From assembly GCA_028583605.1 (NCBI GenBank), contig CM053329.1:38717161-38781160 (forward strand): a DNA stretch of 64,000 bases, written 5' to 3'. The notes below the pieces were generated by a model. It worked only from the letters and a program-made list of their open reading frames with translations. It was not told where the DNA came from and did no database searches. The position numbers and the translations under genes were made by a program. Below, piece by piece: positions 42,701-55,850 of the stretch (position 1 is its first letter; every line of letters begins with the position of its first letter). Source of the DNA: Dastarcus helophoroides. Its lineage: Eukaryota > Arthropoda > Insecta > Coleoptera > Bothrideridae.

Positions 42701-45700
42701 TCTACATTTACAGCTTAAGATTTATTTGATTTCTAATTTTCTATTAATTTGTGACTAACAATTTTTATTATATTGTCGGTTTATGACGTAATAATTTTCT
42801 CATAATAATCTTACGATTGCGTAAATATATACTACTGTCTTATTGTTGAATTACAAATCGATCATTTGTTGGTTTATTGTCAGGTAAAGTCATAATCAAA
42901 AGATTCTTCTATTGTCAGTTTATGAATCATTTAATTACTTTTCTATTGCCAAGTTATGTTTTAATCTTAAATCAAGTTTTTAAGCGCTTTATGGTACATA
43001 ATTTTACTTCGATTGTCTGCTTACAAATAAATTGAAATTCTATTGTCAGCTGATGACCCTATTCGTCTTGTATTGTCAATATATGATTTAATCAAAAATT
43101 GTATTTTATATCAACTTATGATTAATCCTTATTGCATCTACATTCACAACTTAAGATTTATTTAATTTCTAATTTTCTATCAATTTTTGACCAACAATTT
43201 TTTAAATATTTTCAGTTTATCACGTTATAATTTTCTTACAGTAATCTTACGATTGCGTAAATACATATTCTGTTGTTTATTATTAAATTATGGATCAATC
43301 ATTTGCTTGTTTATTACCACCTTAGGTCCTAATTAAAACACTCTCTTGTTGTCAGCTTATAATTTATTTAATTTCTTTTATATCGTCAGATTATGTTTTA
43401 GTCTAAAATTTTTCATTGAAATTTTATAGTTGTAACCTTTTTGGTTAGACGGTTTGCTGACAATGGAGGGTGTATTAACTGAATCAAATGAAGATGATCA
43501 AAGAAAATTTTGACTGTTTAATAACTTGGTATTGATGTATCAATACATGATTTATCGGCTTGTAGATATGTGCATAATGCTGATCAATTCATAATTGACG
43601 TAGAGAGATTATTGACCCCTAATCCTGATTTATAAGCTGTCAATGGAAGATAAATTTATAGCAACCCAATTAAAAATGAAGCCCAGTTTTAATTGGCTCA
43701 TAATGAATTAATAAAACAAAGAAATAGCTGAATCCTAATCTAACGATGGAAAAAAATATAAGGGGATTTATAAGCTGACAATAGAACAAAAATGTATTAA
43801 ACCGCAAGTAGGGAATATAAGAGAGACTAATTCGGAACCTAAAAATAGAGAAATCTTTTAAGTTGTCAACTGACAATAAAACTGTATTTTGATTAAACAA
43901 TTAGCTGACAATAGAGCTGAGGTTAACTGAGTGTGCTGGCAATAAACTGGTTGAAAACCTGACAGTTAAGGAGAAAATAGGCCATAGGTAGACAGAAAGC
44001 CAGAAAAACACTATTTTGATTAACTGATAAGCTGACAACAGAAATTGTATTAACTAAATCAAAAAAAAAATACATAATGAAAACTTGAATTGATAACTTA
44101 ATACTAAAACAGAGATTCATAAGCAATTAATTTTACTTAAATTTTTTGCGTACAAATCAACTGAAACTTTGTCAGCTGATAATCCTAATTGTTTTTTATT
44201 GTCAGCATAGTTGTGCCAACTCATGATTAAAAAATATTGCGTCTACTATTAAGAGCTTGACATTTATTTAATTTCTATTATTTTGTCAAATTCTGACTCA
44301 ATCAATATTCATTTCGTTATATTGTCAGTTATGATCTAATCATTTTCTTGTAGTCACCTTATAATTGAATAAATATATCTGTTATTTGTTGTTGTATTGT
44401 TGAATTAGGAAACAATCATTTGTGAGGTAAAGTCATAACCAAAAACATTCTCCTAATGTCAGCTTATCAATTATTCAATTACTTTTCCATTGTCAAGTTA
44501 TGTTTTAATTTTAAATCGAGTTATTGGGCACTACAGTTCATTTTACTTTGATTGTCTGAAAAATTAAATCATAAGTAGATAGAAAGTCAGAAAAACACTA
44601 TTTTGATTAACTGATAAGCTAACCACAGAAATTTTATTAACTGAATCGAAAAAAGATGCATAAAAAGAACTTTAATTGATTACTTAATACTAAAACAGAG
44701 ATTCATAAGCTGACAATGGTCAGCTTATCATTTATTTAATTACTTTTCTATTGTTAAGTCATGTTTTAATCCTAGATTATGTTTTTGGCACTTTGTTTTC
44801 TAATTAATTTTACTTGAATTTTTTGCTTACAAATCAACTAAAATTTTATTGTCAGCTGATAATCCTAATTTTTTTCTATTGTCATCATAGTTGGGCCAAC
44901 GCATGATTAAAAAATATTTCCTCTACTATTAACAACTTGACATTTATTTAATTTCTATTATTTTGTCGAATTCTGATTCAATCAATATTCATTATATTGT
45001 CAGTTATAATCTAATCATCTTCTTGTAGTCATCTTATAATTGAATAAATATATTTATCTTTGTTGTTTTATTGTTGAATTGCGAAACAATCCTTTGTTGG
45101 TCTATTGTGAGGTAAAGTCATAACCAAAAACATTCTCCTATTGTCAGCTTATCAATTATTTAATTACTTTTCCATTGTCAAGTCATGTTTTAATTTTAAA
45201 TTGAGTTTTGGGCACAACAGTTCATTTTACTTCGATTGTCTGCAAAATTAAATCATAAGTAGACGGAAAGTCAGAAAAACACTATTTTGATTAACTGATA
45301 AGCTAACAACAGAAATTTTATTAACTGAATCGAAAAAAGATGCATACAAGGAACTTTAATTGACAACTTGATATCAAAACAGAGATTCATAAGCTGATAA
45401 TAGTCAGCTTTTCATTTATTTAATTACTTTTCTATTGTTAAGTCATGTTTTAATCTTAAATTATGTTTTTTGACACTTTGTTGTCTAATTAATTTTACTT
45501 GAAATTTTTGCTTACAAATAAACTGAAATTTTATTGTCAGCTAATAATCCTAATTTTTTTCTATTGTCAGCATATTTGTGCCAACTCATGATTAAAAAAT
45601 ATTGCGTGTACTATTAACAGCTTGACATTTGTTTAATTTATATTATTTTGTCAAATTCTTACTCAATCAATATTCATTATATTGTCAGTTATGATCTAAT

Positions 45701-47274
45701 GATCTTCTTGTAGTCATCTTTTAATTGAATAAATATATCTATCTTCTGTTGTTTTATTGTTTGAATTACGAAACAATCATTTGTTGGTCTATTGTCAGGT
45801 AAAGTCATAACCAAAAATATTCTCCTATTGTCAGCTTATCAATTATTTAATTACTTTTCCATTGTCAAGTCATGTTTTAATTTTAAACCGAGGTATTGGG
45901 CACTACAGTTCATTTTACTTCGATTGTCTGAGAAATTAAATCATAAGTAGACGGAAAGTCAGAAAAACACTATTTTGATTAACTGATAAGCGGACAACAG
46001 AAATTTTATTAACTGAATCGACAAAAAATGCATAATGAAAACTTTAATTGATAACCTAATACTAAAACAGAGATTCATAAGCTAATAATAGTCAGCTTAT
46101 CATTTATTTAATTACCTTTGTATTTTTAGGTCATGTTTTTATCTTAAATTATGTTTTTGGCACTTTGTTATCTAATTAATTTTACTTCGATTATTTGCTT
46201 ATAAATCAACTGAAATTCTATTGTCAGCTGATAATCGTATTTTTCTTCTATTGTCAGCATATGATTGAATTATAAATTGTCTATTATGCCAACCTTTAAT
46301 TAAAAAATATTGCGCCTTCTATTAACAGCTTTGACATTTATTTAGTTTCTATTTTTTTGTCAACTTCTGACGCAATGAATTTTTATTATATTGTCAGTTA
46401 TGACCCAATCATCTTATCGTAGTCATCTTATAATTATTTAAATATATCTATCTTCTACTGTCGTATTGTTGAATTACAAATCAATCACTTGTTGGTTTAT
46501 TGTCAGATAAAGTCAAAAAGATTCTTCTATTGTCAGCTGATGACCCTATTCTTCTTGTATTGTCAATATATGATTTAATCAAAAATTTTCTTTTATATCA
46601 GCTTATAATTAATCTTTATTGCATCTACACTTACAACGTAAGATTTATTTAATTTTTAATTTTTTAATTTGTTTGTTTATTGTCAGCTAAAGTTATAATT
46701 AAAACATTCTCCTACCGTCAGCTTATCAATTACTTAATTACATTTCATTCTCAAGTCATATTTTAATCTTAAACTAAATTTTTGGGCACTTTATGATACA
46801 GTTAATTATACTTCCATTAACAGCTTGCAAATACATTGAAATTATATTGTCAGCTGATGACCCTATTCTTCTTTTATTGTCAATATATGATTTAATCAAA
46901 CATTTTCTTTCTTATCAATTTATGATTAATTTTTATTGCATCTACATTTACAACTTAAGATTTATTTAATTTCTAATTTTCTATTAATTTGTGACTAACC
47001 ATTTTTATTATATTGTCAGTTTATGACGTAATAGTTTTCTCACAGTAATCTTACGATTGCGTAAATATATATTCTGTTGTTTTATTATTGAATTATGAAT
47101 CAATCATTTGCTTGTTTATTTTACCTTTGCTCCTAATCGAAACACTCTCTTGTTGTCAGTTTATAATTTATTTAATTTCTTTTCTATCGTCAAATTATGT
47201 TTAAGTCTAAAATGTTTTATTGACACTTTATAGTTCAATGAATTTTACTTTGATTGTTTTCTTATGAAAGGTGA
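39779..47274. repeat. TTGTCAGCTTAT satellite with a higher-order unit of 686-690 bp
   Basis: Dozens of GCTGACAAT/ATTGTCAGC words occur at spacings of about 30-60 bp. Two larger levels are visible. First, a block with AATCATA(A/G)GTAGA then GAAAGTCAGAAAAACA recurs at about 40771, 41461, 44562, 45247 and 45933, 685-690 bp apart where contiguous. Second, longer segments (about 300 bp, with GGTCAGAC(G/A)GTTTGCTGACAA, then CCCAATTAAAAATGAAGCCC) recur at 39.8, 40.25-40.7 and 43.43-43.96 kb. Words switch orientation inside each unit at palindromes such as ATAAGCTGAC-AATG-GTCAGCTTAT (41,607 and 44,706). No gene, tRNA or transposase was seen. Confidence 0.85.
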
Positions 47275-48600
47275 TAAATTGAAAAAACTGAAAACCTGAA
47301 AATTTGGAAAAAACTGATAAATGTTAAATCTGAAAACCAGGAAATAAAATACTGAAACTGGAACTGAAAGTGAAACTAAAACCAAAACCGAAACTGAAAC
47401 TGAATTTGAACCTGAAACTGAAACTGGAAATGATACTGAAACTGAAATCGTAACTGAAACTGAAATTGAAACTAAAACTCTGAAACTGATACTGAAAACG
47501 AAACCGAATACAGAACTGAAACAAAAACTGAAATTTTTACCTAAATTAAAACTGAAACTGCAAAACTGAAAATGAACTCGAAACTGGAATTTAAACAGAA
47601 ACTGAAAGTTAAAACTGAAAAACTAAAAACTGGAAAACTGAAAATTTGAAGAACCAAAGAGCTGATAAATTGAAAAAACTTTAAACCGAAAATTTGGAAT
47701 AAACTAATAAATGTTAAATCTGAAAACTGAAAAATAAAATACTGAAACTGGAACTGGAAGTGAAACTGAAACTAAAGCTGAAACAAACTGAAACTATAAC
47801 TGTAACTGAAACTGAATTTGAAATTGAAACTGGAACTGATACTGAAACTGAAATTGTAACTGAAACTGGAATTGAAACTACAACTCTGAAACTGAAACTG
47901 AAAGCGAAGCCGAATACAGACCTAAAACAAAAACCAAAACTGAAATTTTTACCTAAATTGAAACTGAAATTCTAAAACTGAAACTAAACTCAAAACTGGA
48001 ATTTAAACTGAAATTGAAAGTGAAAACAGAAAATAAAAACTGGAAAACTGAAAATTTGAAGGACCAAAAAGCTGGTAAATTGAAAAAACCTAAAACCAAC
48101 AATTTGGAAAAAACTGATAAATGTAAAATTTGAAAATTGAAAAATAAAATACTGAAACTGGAACTAAAAGTGAAACTAGAACTGAAACTGGAACTGAAAC
48201 TGGAACTGAAACTGAAACTGAATTTGAAACTGAGCTGAAACTGAAACTGGAACTGATACTGAAACTGAAATCGTAACTGAAACTGAAATTGAAACTAAAA
48301 CCGTAACTGAAACTGAAATTGAATCTAAAACTCTGAAACTGAAAACTAAGCCGAATACAGACCTGAAACAAAAACTGAAACTGAAATTTTCACCCAAATT
48401 GAAACTGAAACTCTAAAAGTGAAACTGAACTCGAAACTGGAATTTAAACTGAAACTGAAAGTGAAAGCAAAGCCGAACGTAAAGCTAAAACGGAAGCCGA
48501 AACTGGAAGGTTCAACTTTCGAGACTTCAGTCAAAATTTTGAGTTCAGAGTCGAAATCTCAAGGAAAAAAGATAACATTTCTGGAAAAATACCTAACTGT
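47275..48600 (+). repeat. CTGAAA hexamer array, three units of about 390-410 bp
   Basis: Hexamers of the form ACTGAA and relatives make up most of the block. A larger unit is repeated three times, marked by AAAAAACTGATAAATG at about 47311, 47703 and 48108 and by CGAATACAGACCTGAAAC. The block ends in a non-hexameric tail (TTCAACTTTCGAGACTTCAG) that recurs after the second CTGAAA block at 55.8 kb. Frames read Lys-Leu or Ser-Phe dipeptide repeats and are not genes. Confidence 0.9.
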
Positions 48601-48740
48601 AGTATAAATTTTAATGCATTAATAAAAATTGTACTTTGAAGCTCGAAATATCGAGAAAAAAAATAAATGAAATTTTTATTTAAAAACCAAAACCAAAACC
48701 AACACCAAAAACAAAACTAAAACCAAAACCAAAACTTATA
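48601..48740 (+). repeat. Tail of the hexamer block with a short CCAAAA run
   Basis: AATTTTAATGCATTAATAAA, AAAATAAATGAAATTTTTAT and then about eight CCAAAA-type hexamers (48,688-48,740). The same order (tail, then CCAAAA) is seen at 55.83-56.04 kb, where the CCAAAA array is some 30 times longer. Confidence 0.85.
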
Positions 48741-51574
48741 ATTAAAAAATATTGCACCTACTATTAACAGGTTTGACATTTACTTAATTTCTGTTTTTTT
48801 GTCAACTTCTGACGCAATCAATATTCATTATATTACCAGTTATGATCTAATCATCTTATCTAGTAGACGGAAAGTCAGAAAAACACTATTTTGATTAACT
48901 GATAAGCTAACAACAGAAATTTTAATAACTGAATCGAAAAAAGATACATGAAAGGAACTTTAATTGACAACTTGATATCAAAACAGAGATTCATAAGCTG
49001 ATAATAGTCAGCTTATGATTTATTTAATTACTTTTCTATTGTTAGGTCATGTTTTAATCTTAAATTATGTTTTTTGGCACTTTGTTATCTAATTAATTTT
49101 ACTTCGATTATTTGCTTAAAAATCAACTGAAATTCTATTGTCAGCTGATAATCGTATTATTCTTCTATTGTCAGCATGTGATTGAATTATAAATTGTCTA
49201 TTATGCCAACTTATAATTAAAAAATATTGCGCCTTCTATTAACAGCTTTGGCATTTATTTAATTTCTATTTTTTTGTCAACTTCTGACGTAATCAATTTT
49301 TATTATATTGTCAGTTATGACATAATCATCTTATCATAGTCATCTTATAATTAATTAAATATATCTATCTTCTACTGTCTTATTGTTGAATTACAAATCG
49401 ACCATTTGTTGGTTTATTGTCAGGTAAAGTCATAATCGAAAGATTCTCCTATTGTCAGTTTATGAATTATTTAATTAGTTTTCTATTGCCAAGTCATGTT
49501 TTAATCTTAAATCAAGTTTTTAAGCGCTTTATGATACATAATTTTACTTTGATTGTCTGCTCACAAATAAATTAAAATTCTATTGTCAGCTGATGACCCT
49601 ATTTTTGTATTGTCAATATATGATTTAATCAAAAATTTTCTTTCATATCAACTTATAATTAATCTTTATTGCATCTGCACTTACAACTTAAGATTTATTA
49701 AATTTCTAATTTTCTAATTTGTTGGTTTATTGTCAGCTAAAATCATAATCAAAACATTATCCTACCGTCAGCTTATCAATTACTTAATTACATTTCCATT
49801 GCTAAGTCATGCTTTAATCTTAAATCAAATTTTTGGGCACTTTATGATACATTCCATTATCTACTTACAAATAAATTGAAATTTTATTGTCAGCTGATGA
49901 CCCTATTCTTCTTGTATTGTCAATATGTAATTTAATCAAACCTTTTCTTTTATATCAATTTATGATTAATCTTTGTTGCATCTACATTTACAGCTTAAGA
50001 TTTATTTAATTTCTAATTTTCTATCAATTTGTGACTAACAATTTTTATTATATTGTCAGTTTATGACGTAATAATTTTCTCACAGTAATCTCACTATTGG
50101 GTAAATATATATTCTGTTGTTTCATTATTGAATTGTGAATCAATCATTTGCTTGTTTATTTCACCTTGGGTCCTAATCGAAACACTCTCTTGTGGTCAGT
50201 TTATAATTTATTTAATTTATTTTCTATCGTCAGCAGTTTAAAGGGTTTTATTGATACTTTATAGTTTAATTAATTTAACTCTGATTGTTTTCTTATGAAA
50301 GAATTAATATCGTATTGTTAGCTTACGAGCCTAATAACTTTTCTGTTGTCAGCATATTACCCAATCAAGTTTTAACATATTGTCAGCTTATAATGTAATC
50401 AAGAGATTTTCTCATTATCACATCATGACACAGTTAATATATTTTATGTTGTTTTATTGTTGACTTACTAATCAGCTAATTGTTTGTTTATTGCCACAAA
50501 ATGTCCTAATCACAATACTCTTCTATTGTCAGTTTATTTAATTTCTTTTCTACTTTCAGACTATGTTTTATTTATAAATTAGGTTCAATTGATATTTTAC
50601 AATTCAAATAATTGTATTACGATCGTCTGCTTATAAATAAATTGAAATTCTATTGCCAGCATCTTCTGTTGTCAGCATATGACTCGATACTTTTTATCTT
50701 CAACTTATGACTAAATAAAATGGTCAACTATTGGTAACAACCTATGATTTATTTAATTCCAGTCAGGTTCTCACTCAGTCAATTTTTATTTTATTGTCAG
50801 ATTACTTCGTAATCAAATCATGTTGTCACTTACTTATTGTCAGCTAGGAACTACTAAATCTTCTTCTATTGTCAGCGTATGGATAAAAAAATTTCTTTTT
50901 TCTTCAACTTATGGCTAAATAAATATTGCAACTACTGTTAACAACTTATGATTTATTTCATTTCTTTTTTTGGTCAGCTTGTTACTCAACAAATTTTTAT
51001 TTTATTGTCAGTTTATTTTATAATCGAAGCATACTCTTATTGTTATCTTATGATACAATCATTAAATCTTCCACAGTTTCATTGTTGGGTTACAAAATAA
51101 TCAATTGTTCGTTTATTATCACTCGATGCCCTAATCAAGACACTCTCTAATTGTCAGCTGTGAGCTATTCAATATTCTTCTATTGTCAACATGTGACCAA
51201 ATAAAAATTAATGTACCTCCAACTTATGACTAAATGAATATTGCAACCCCGAAGCAACTTATGATTTATTGGATTTTTTCTGGTCAGCTTCTTCCTTAAT
51301 TTTTATTTTATTGTCAGTTTACTTTGCAATCAAAGCATGTTCTCATTGTTATCTTAATAAAATCATTATATTTTCCACAGTTCTACTGTTGGGTTAGGGA
51401 TTAAATCATTGTTCGTTCATTATCACCTTATGTCACTCACTTATTGTCAGCTACGAACTACAAAATCTTCTATTCTCAGCATGTGGCTAAATAAAAATTT
51501 TCTTTTATCTCCAACTTATGACTAAATGAATATTTCAACTACTGTTAACAACAAATGATTTATTTCATATTATT
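48741..51574. repeat. TTGTCAGCTTAT satellite, second block
   Basis: The satellite resumes directly after the CCAAAA run, with the same 686-bp-unit segments (GTAGACGGAAAGTCAGAAAA at about 48,864) and then a more diverged region from 50,280. There CAACTTATGACTAAAT(A/G)AA with ATTGCAACTACTGTTAACAA recurs four times between 50.7 and 51.55 kb. No coding. Confidence 0.8.
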
Positions 51575-51755
51575 AATAAATATTAAATTAGTTTCCACAC
51601 GATACAAGCATCCAAATCACAAATATAAAAAGGTAAGTCAATTTGACAGAATTTCTTTTCAACTATTTCCAATATTCTGACTTGTTTACAAGTGTGGGTT
51701 CGAACGACACTACATATTTCCTAGTCTTAAGTTTTCACTTCTGTCGGCAGTCAGT
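51575..51755 (+). repeat. LTR-like repeat family, copy 3 (with TATA box)
   Basis: The copy reads TTTCCACACGATACAAGCAT, a TATAAAAA box at 51624-51631 followed by GGTAAGTCAATTTGACAGAA, then ATTTCCAATATTCTGACTTG, GTGGGTTCGAACGACAC and TTCACTTCTGTCGGCAGTC. It is the reverse complement of most of 60,057-60,345. A TATA box with a conserved block about 25-40 bp downstream fits an LTR promoter, but TG...CA termini and a TSD were not established. Confidence 0.65.
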
Positions 51756-53200
51756 ACTTCCTATTTTTTATTTTTAGATCCTTATTGGCTTTTTTGAATT
51801 ACATGTGAATTACTATTGTTATAATGTCAGGAATGTTGTGATCTAAAGCGCTTTAAGTGGACTCATTACTTAGTTTTAATATCTGACACATGAAAGGTTT
51901 AAAATATTGTCAAATCCAAAAACTTCCTCCAAACGCCCAGCCTTGTAGCTACCTTAAAAATATACATATGACCACAAAGTTTTCGTAAAAGGCATGGTAC
52001 GATATTGTCTCCTATTTTATCGACAATATTTATCTCACGTTTTCCACTAACATCTAAAATCTACTTTTGTGCATGGGAATTCGACCAATTACTCGAAAAC
52101 GTATACGTAACATGTAAAACGACCGCAGACAGTTAAACAAATCTGAAAACGACAACAAGATAGTCGAACGAGATTATTTTCTTAGCGAAAATCTTGTTAT
52201 TTTTTATGCCTTTGCTCTGTGCGATTTTAACCGCAGCTTGGCTTTAAAACGAGGGTCGGTAATTGGTCTTTCAATTTAACCCGAAAAAGTGGAGTGTTAG
52301 ATGTGGGGGGCCGAGCCTCGGGCCATGATATTTGATAGAGATGTAAACGAAGAGCGGTGGTCAATCAAGGCATACAAATTTTAATTGGTCTCGAAATTCT
52401 TCTGCCCGAAGGCGACCGATAAAGCCTTTAATTGTCGACCAACCCCGCATCACGATAACTTCTACAGTATATCTATATACGTATATCCGATTTAAATTTA
52501 TGTGAAAGTTGGGCACTTTGAAACCCGATAAGGAATCGTCTTAACTAGTTGGCTTATCAGGATAATGTGGTGTACGTTTCAGAAAAAAGAAATTGTGGAA
52601 ATTTAACACTTTTAAAGTTACTAAATAATGAAGGACGCTGACAATTATGGAATTATGTCAAAACGTTGTAGTAGTAAAATGTTATAAAATCGGCAGTAAA
52701 AGTCACAACTTCTGATAATTATTTTGTATCAAAATATGGATCCATGCGTTCGATTTGGGTCATTTCTGATTATTTATGTCGACATAAACCATCACAACCG
52801 TTTTGAATTATTGCGTTTATTACATAATAAAAATTTAGATCTCCAAATGAAATCCTACAAGGAGAGATACTTTAGAAGGAATTCATTAAATATGTGGTAC
52901 TGTATTTTTAATGGTCTATAAAATTTTAAGTACATCTAATTTACATTGTCACGCTTGAGGTGTAAATAAAATTTTTTAAGGTGCGGAATGTGAACATCAA
53001 AACCCCGAAATGATTTACGCCTTGTTTGTTAAGGATTACAATACTACTCTTCAGGTGCTAGATTGTGTGTGGTGTGTAGGTATCACTGTTATGTATTTTA
53101 ACATAAAAATGCACAATTTAAAATTCGAATTGAATTATGATCATAAACTAAACGAGAACGCGAATCAGTAGATCCATAAATCGATAAAAATAGTAATAAG
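51756..53200. other. Unique CpG-containing non-coding island
   Basis: Non-repetitive. The part 52,060-52,450 has many CpGs, ATTA/TAAT words and the GC-rich run GTGGGGGGCCGAGCCTCGGG, without open frames. A 65-codon frame at 52,724-52,921 has no recognisable motif and is not called as a gene. Confidence 0.4.
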
Positions 53201-54240
53201 GAGCAAAATTGGAGTCTGAATCGTCAAAAAGTGTTTCCTGCTAAACTACACTGAGTATTTTTTTTATCAAATTATTTACCGTTATTAGTTGTTATACTTT
53301 TATTTTTACAAAATTTGATTTCGTTTAAAATTTATTAAATTCTTTCCTAAGATACCAAGGATATTTTCTTTTATCCTTTGACCGATATTTAATTCAAAAC
53401 ATCGAGTTTTTTTCTACAGTTTCTAACTTTGAGGATTTTATTTTAAATTTCGAATATTTTCGATGTACATCTCGATATGTTTAATTTGTTCATAACGTGC
53501 AAACTCGAGGATCTAAATTATTTTTTAAAAATTTTGCTTGTAAAATTGAAATTTAAATTTGTTTCTCTTTGTCGAAATCTGGCTTGTAAAATCCAAGTCA
53601 TTTTTGAAATTTCAGCTTTTTCTTATAGTTCCAAGTTTGTTCTTTCAGTTCGTATGGTTAATTTTTTTTAACCAAAACTAAATATTCAGTATTCGAGAAT
53701 TTGTTTCTAATTTCGATTATAACTTTTTTAGATTTCTTCATTAGTAAAAAATTTTCTCCATGAGAGTTTAAATTGACAGTTTTGAGAATTTTGTTAAATG
53801 TAAACAGTTTTTAAAGAGAAACTTCTTTAGGCGCGTTAAAAACATTACGAAAAAAATTGGGGAGCGAAAAAGTTAAAGTGCATACAAAATAAAATGCCAA
53901 ACGTCCCTAGAAATTACAAAAAAATCTTCAAATGTTAACTCTTATTCTAAAATTTCCACTTTGCTCTCTCGGATCTATTGACAATTTTTCTTCATAGTTT
54001 TTATTTATTAATATTTTTTCTAGTATAAACTTAAACTTAAAATTTTTAATATTTTCATACATTCTCTACTTTAAAATAGAAAATTTTATGTTTCTTAGAA
54101 TATTATGTTAAAACCCGAATAACACAAAATTTCTAGAAAAAAACCCAAATTTCGTCGAAATCCCAATTGCTTGGTTGAATTTTTACAGGAAAAGAGAACA
54201 TTTTTGATAAACAAAATATTAAAATTAAAATCGAAATTCT
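53201..54240. repeat. AT-rich satellite, heavily decayed
   Basis: TTTTAAAATTTCGA-type words are present at lower density. No gene or structured RNA signal. Confidence 0.45.
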
Positions 54241-55850
54241 TATTTAAATTGGAAATCTTAATCGGAATGGAAATCGGAATTGGAATTTTAATTTAAACTG
54301 TAATTGGAACCGGATTTCGAACTGGAATTGAAATTAAAATTTTAACTGGAACTAAAACGAAAAATGAAAATAAAATGAAACTGACAGTTTTCAGTTAAAA
54401 AAACCAAAAAAACTGAAAACTGGGAACTAAAAAATAGAAAAAAGTGAAAATCTGAAAAGCCAAAAAACCGGAAAACTGAAAAATTAAAAACTGAAAAACT
54501 CGGAAACTAAAAAATTAGAAAAAAACTGAAAATTTAAAAATCCAAAAAACCAGAAAACCGAAAAACTAAAAACTGGAAAACTAAAAATTTGAAACTGATA
54601 AATTGAAAAACTGAAAACCGAAAATTTGGAAAAAACTGATAAATGTTAAATCTAATAACTGAAAAATAAAATACTGAAACTGGTACTGAAAGCGAAACTA
54701 AAACTGAAACTAAAACTGACACTGAAACTGAAACTGGAACTGAAACTGAAACTAAAACTGAAACTGAATTTGAACCTGAAACTGAAACTGAATTTGAACC
54801 TGAAACTGAAACTGAAATCGTAACTAAAATTGGAATAAAACTGTGAAACTGATACTGAAAACGAAGCCAAATACAGACCTGAAACAAAAACTGAAACTGA
54901 AACTGAAATTTTTACCTAAATTGAAACTGAAACTCTAAAACCGAAAGTGAACTCGAAACTGGAATTTAAACTAAAACTGAAAGTGACAACTGAAAAACTA
55001 AAAACCGAAAAACTGGAAAACAGAAAATTTGAAGAACCAAAAAGCTGCTAAATTAAAAAAACCTAAAACCCAAAATTTGGAAAAAACTGATAGATGGTAA
55101 ATCAGAAAACTGAAAAATAAAATACTAAGACTGGAACTAAAAGTGAAACTAAAACTAAAACAGAAACTGAAACTGGAACTGAATTTGAAACTGAAACTGG
55201 AACTGATACTGAAACTGAAATCGTAACTGAAACTGAAATTGAAACTGAAACTCTGAAACTGAAACTGAAAACGAAGCCGAATACAGACCTGAAACAAAAA
55301 CTGCAACTGAAACTGAAATTTTTACCTAAATTGAAACTGAAACTCTAAAACTGAAACTAAACTCGAAACTGGAATTTAAACTGAAAACTGAAAAACTGGA
55401 AAACTGAAAATTTGAAGAACCAAAAAGCTGATAAATAAAAACGAAAATTTGGAAAAAACTGATAAATGTTAAATCTGAAAACTGAAAAACAAAATACTAA
55501 AACTGAAACTGAAAGTGAAACTAAAACTGAAACTGAAGCAGAAACTGAAACTGAAACTGAAACTGAACTGAATTTGAAACTGAAACTGGAACTGATACTG
55601 TAACTGAAAATCGTAATTGAAACTGAAATTGAAACTAAAACTCTGAAACTGAAACTGAAAACGAAGGCGAATACAAATCTGAAACAAAAACTGAAACTGA
55701 AATTTTTACCTAAATTGAAACTGAAACTCTAAAACTAAAACTGAACTCGAAACTGAAATTTAAACTGAAACTGAAAGTGAAAACGAAGCCGAAGGTAAAG
55801 CTAAAACGGAAACCGAAACTGAAAAGTTCAACTTTCGAGACTTCAGTTAA
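54241..55850 (+). repeat. Second CTGAAA hexamer array, three units
   Basis: A GGAATTGGAATT-type introduction (54,241-54,400) leads into CTGAAA hexamers. The same larger unit as at 47.3-48.6 kb follows in three copies (AAAAAACTGATAAATG or close variants at about 54632, 55083 and 55454), then the same TTCAACTTTCGAGACTTCAG tail. The block is a segmental duplicate of 47.3-48.7 kb. Confidence 0.9.

Noticed and set aside
47324..48607. Frames rich in Lys-Leu or Ser-Phe-Val repeats in the CTGAAA block (also 54.5-55.7 kb)
   Set aside because: Hexamer by-products; both strands and several frames are open together and nothing marks a gene.
51680..51715. GGTTCGAAC word considered as the B box of a tRNA gene or SINE
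   Set aside because: No matching A box at the right distance and no cloverleaf; the other copies read GGTTCGAATAG or GGTTCGGAAC.
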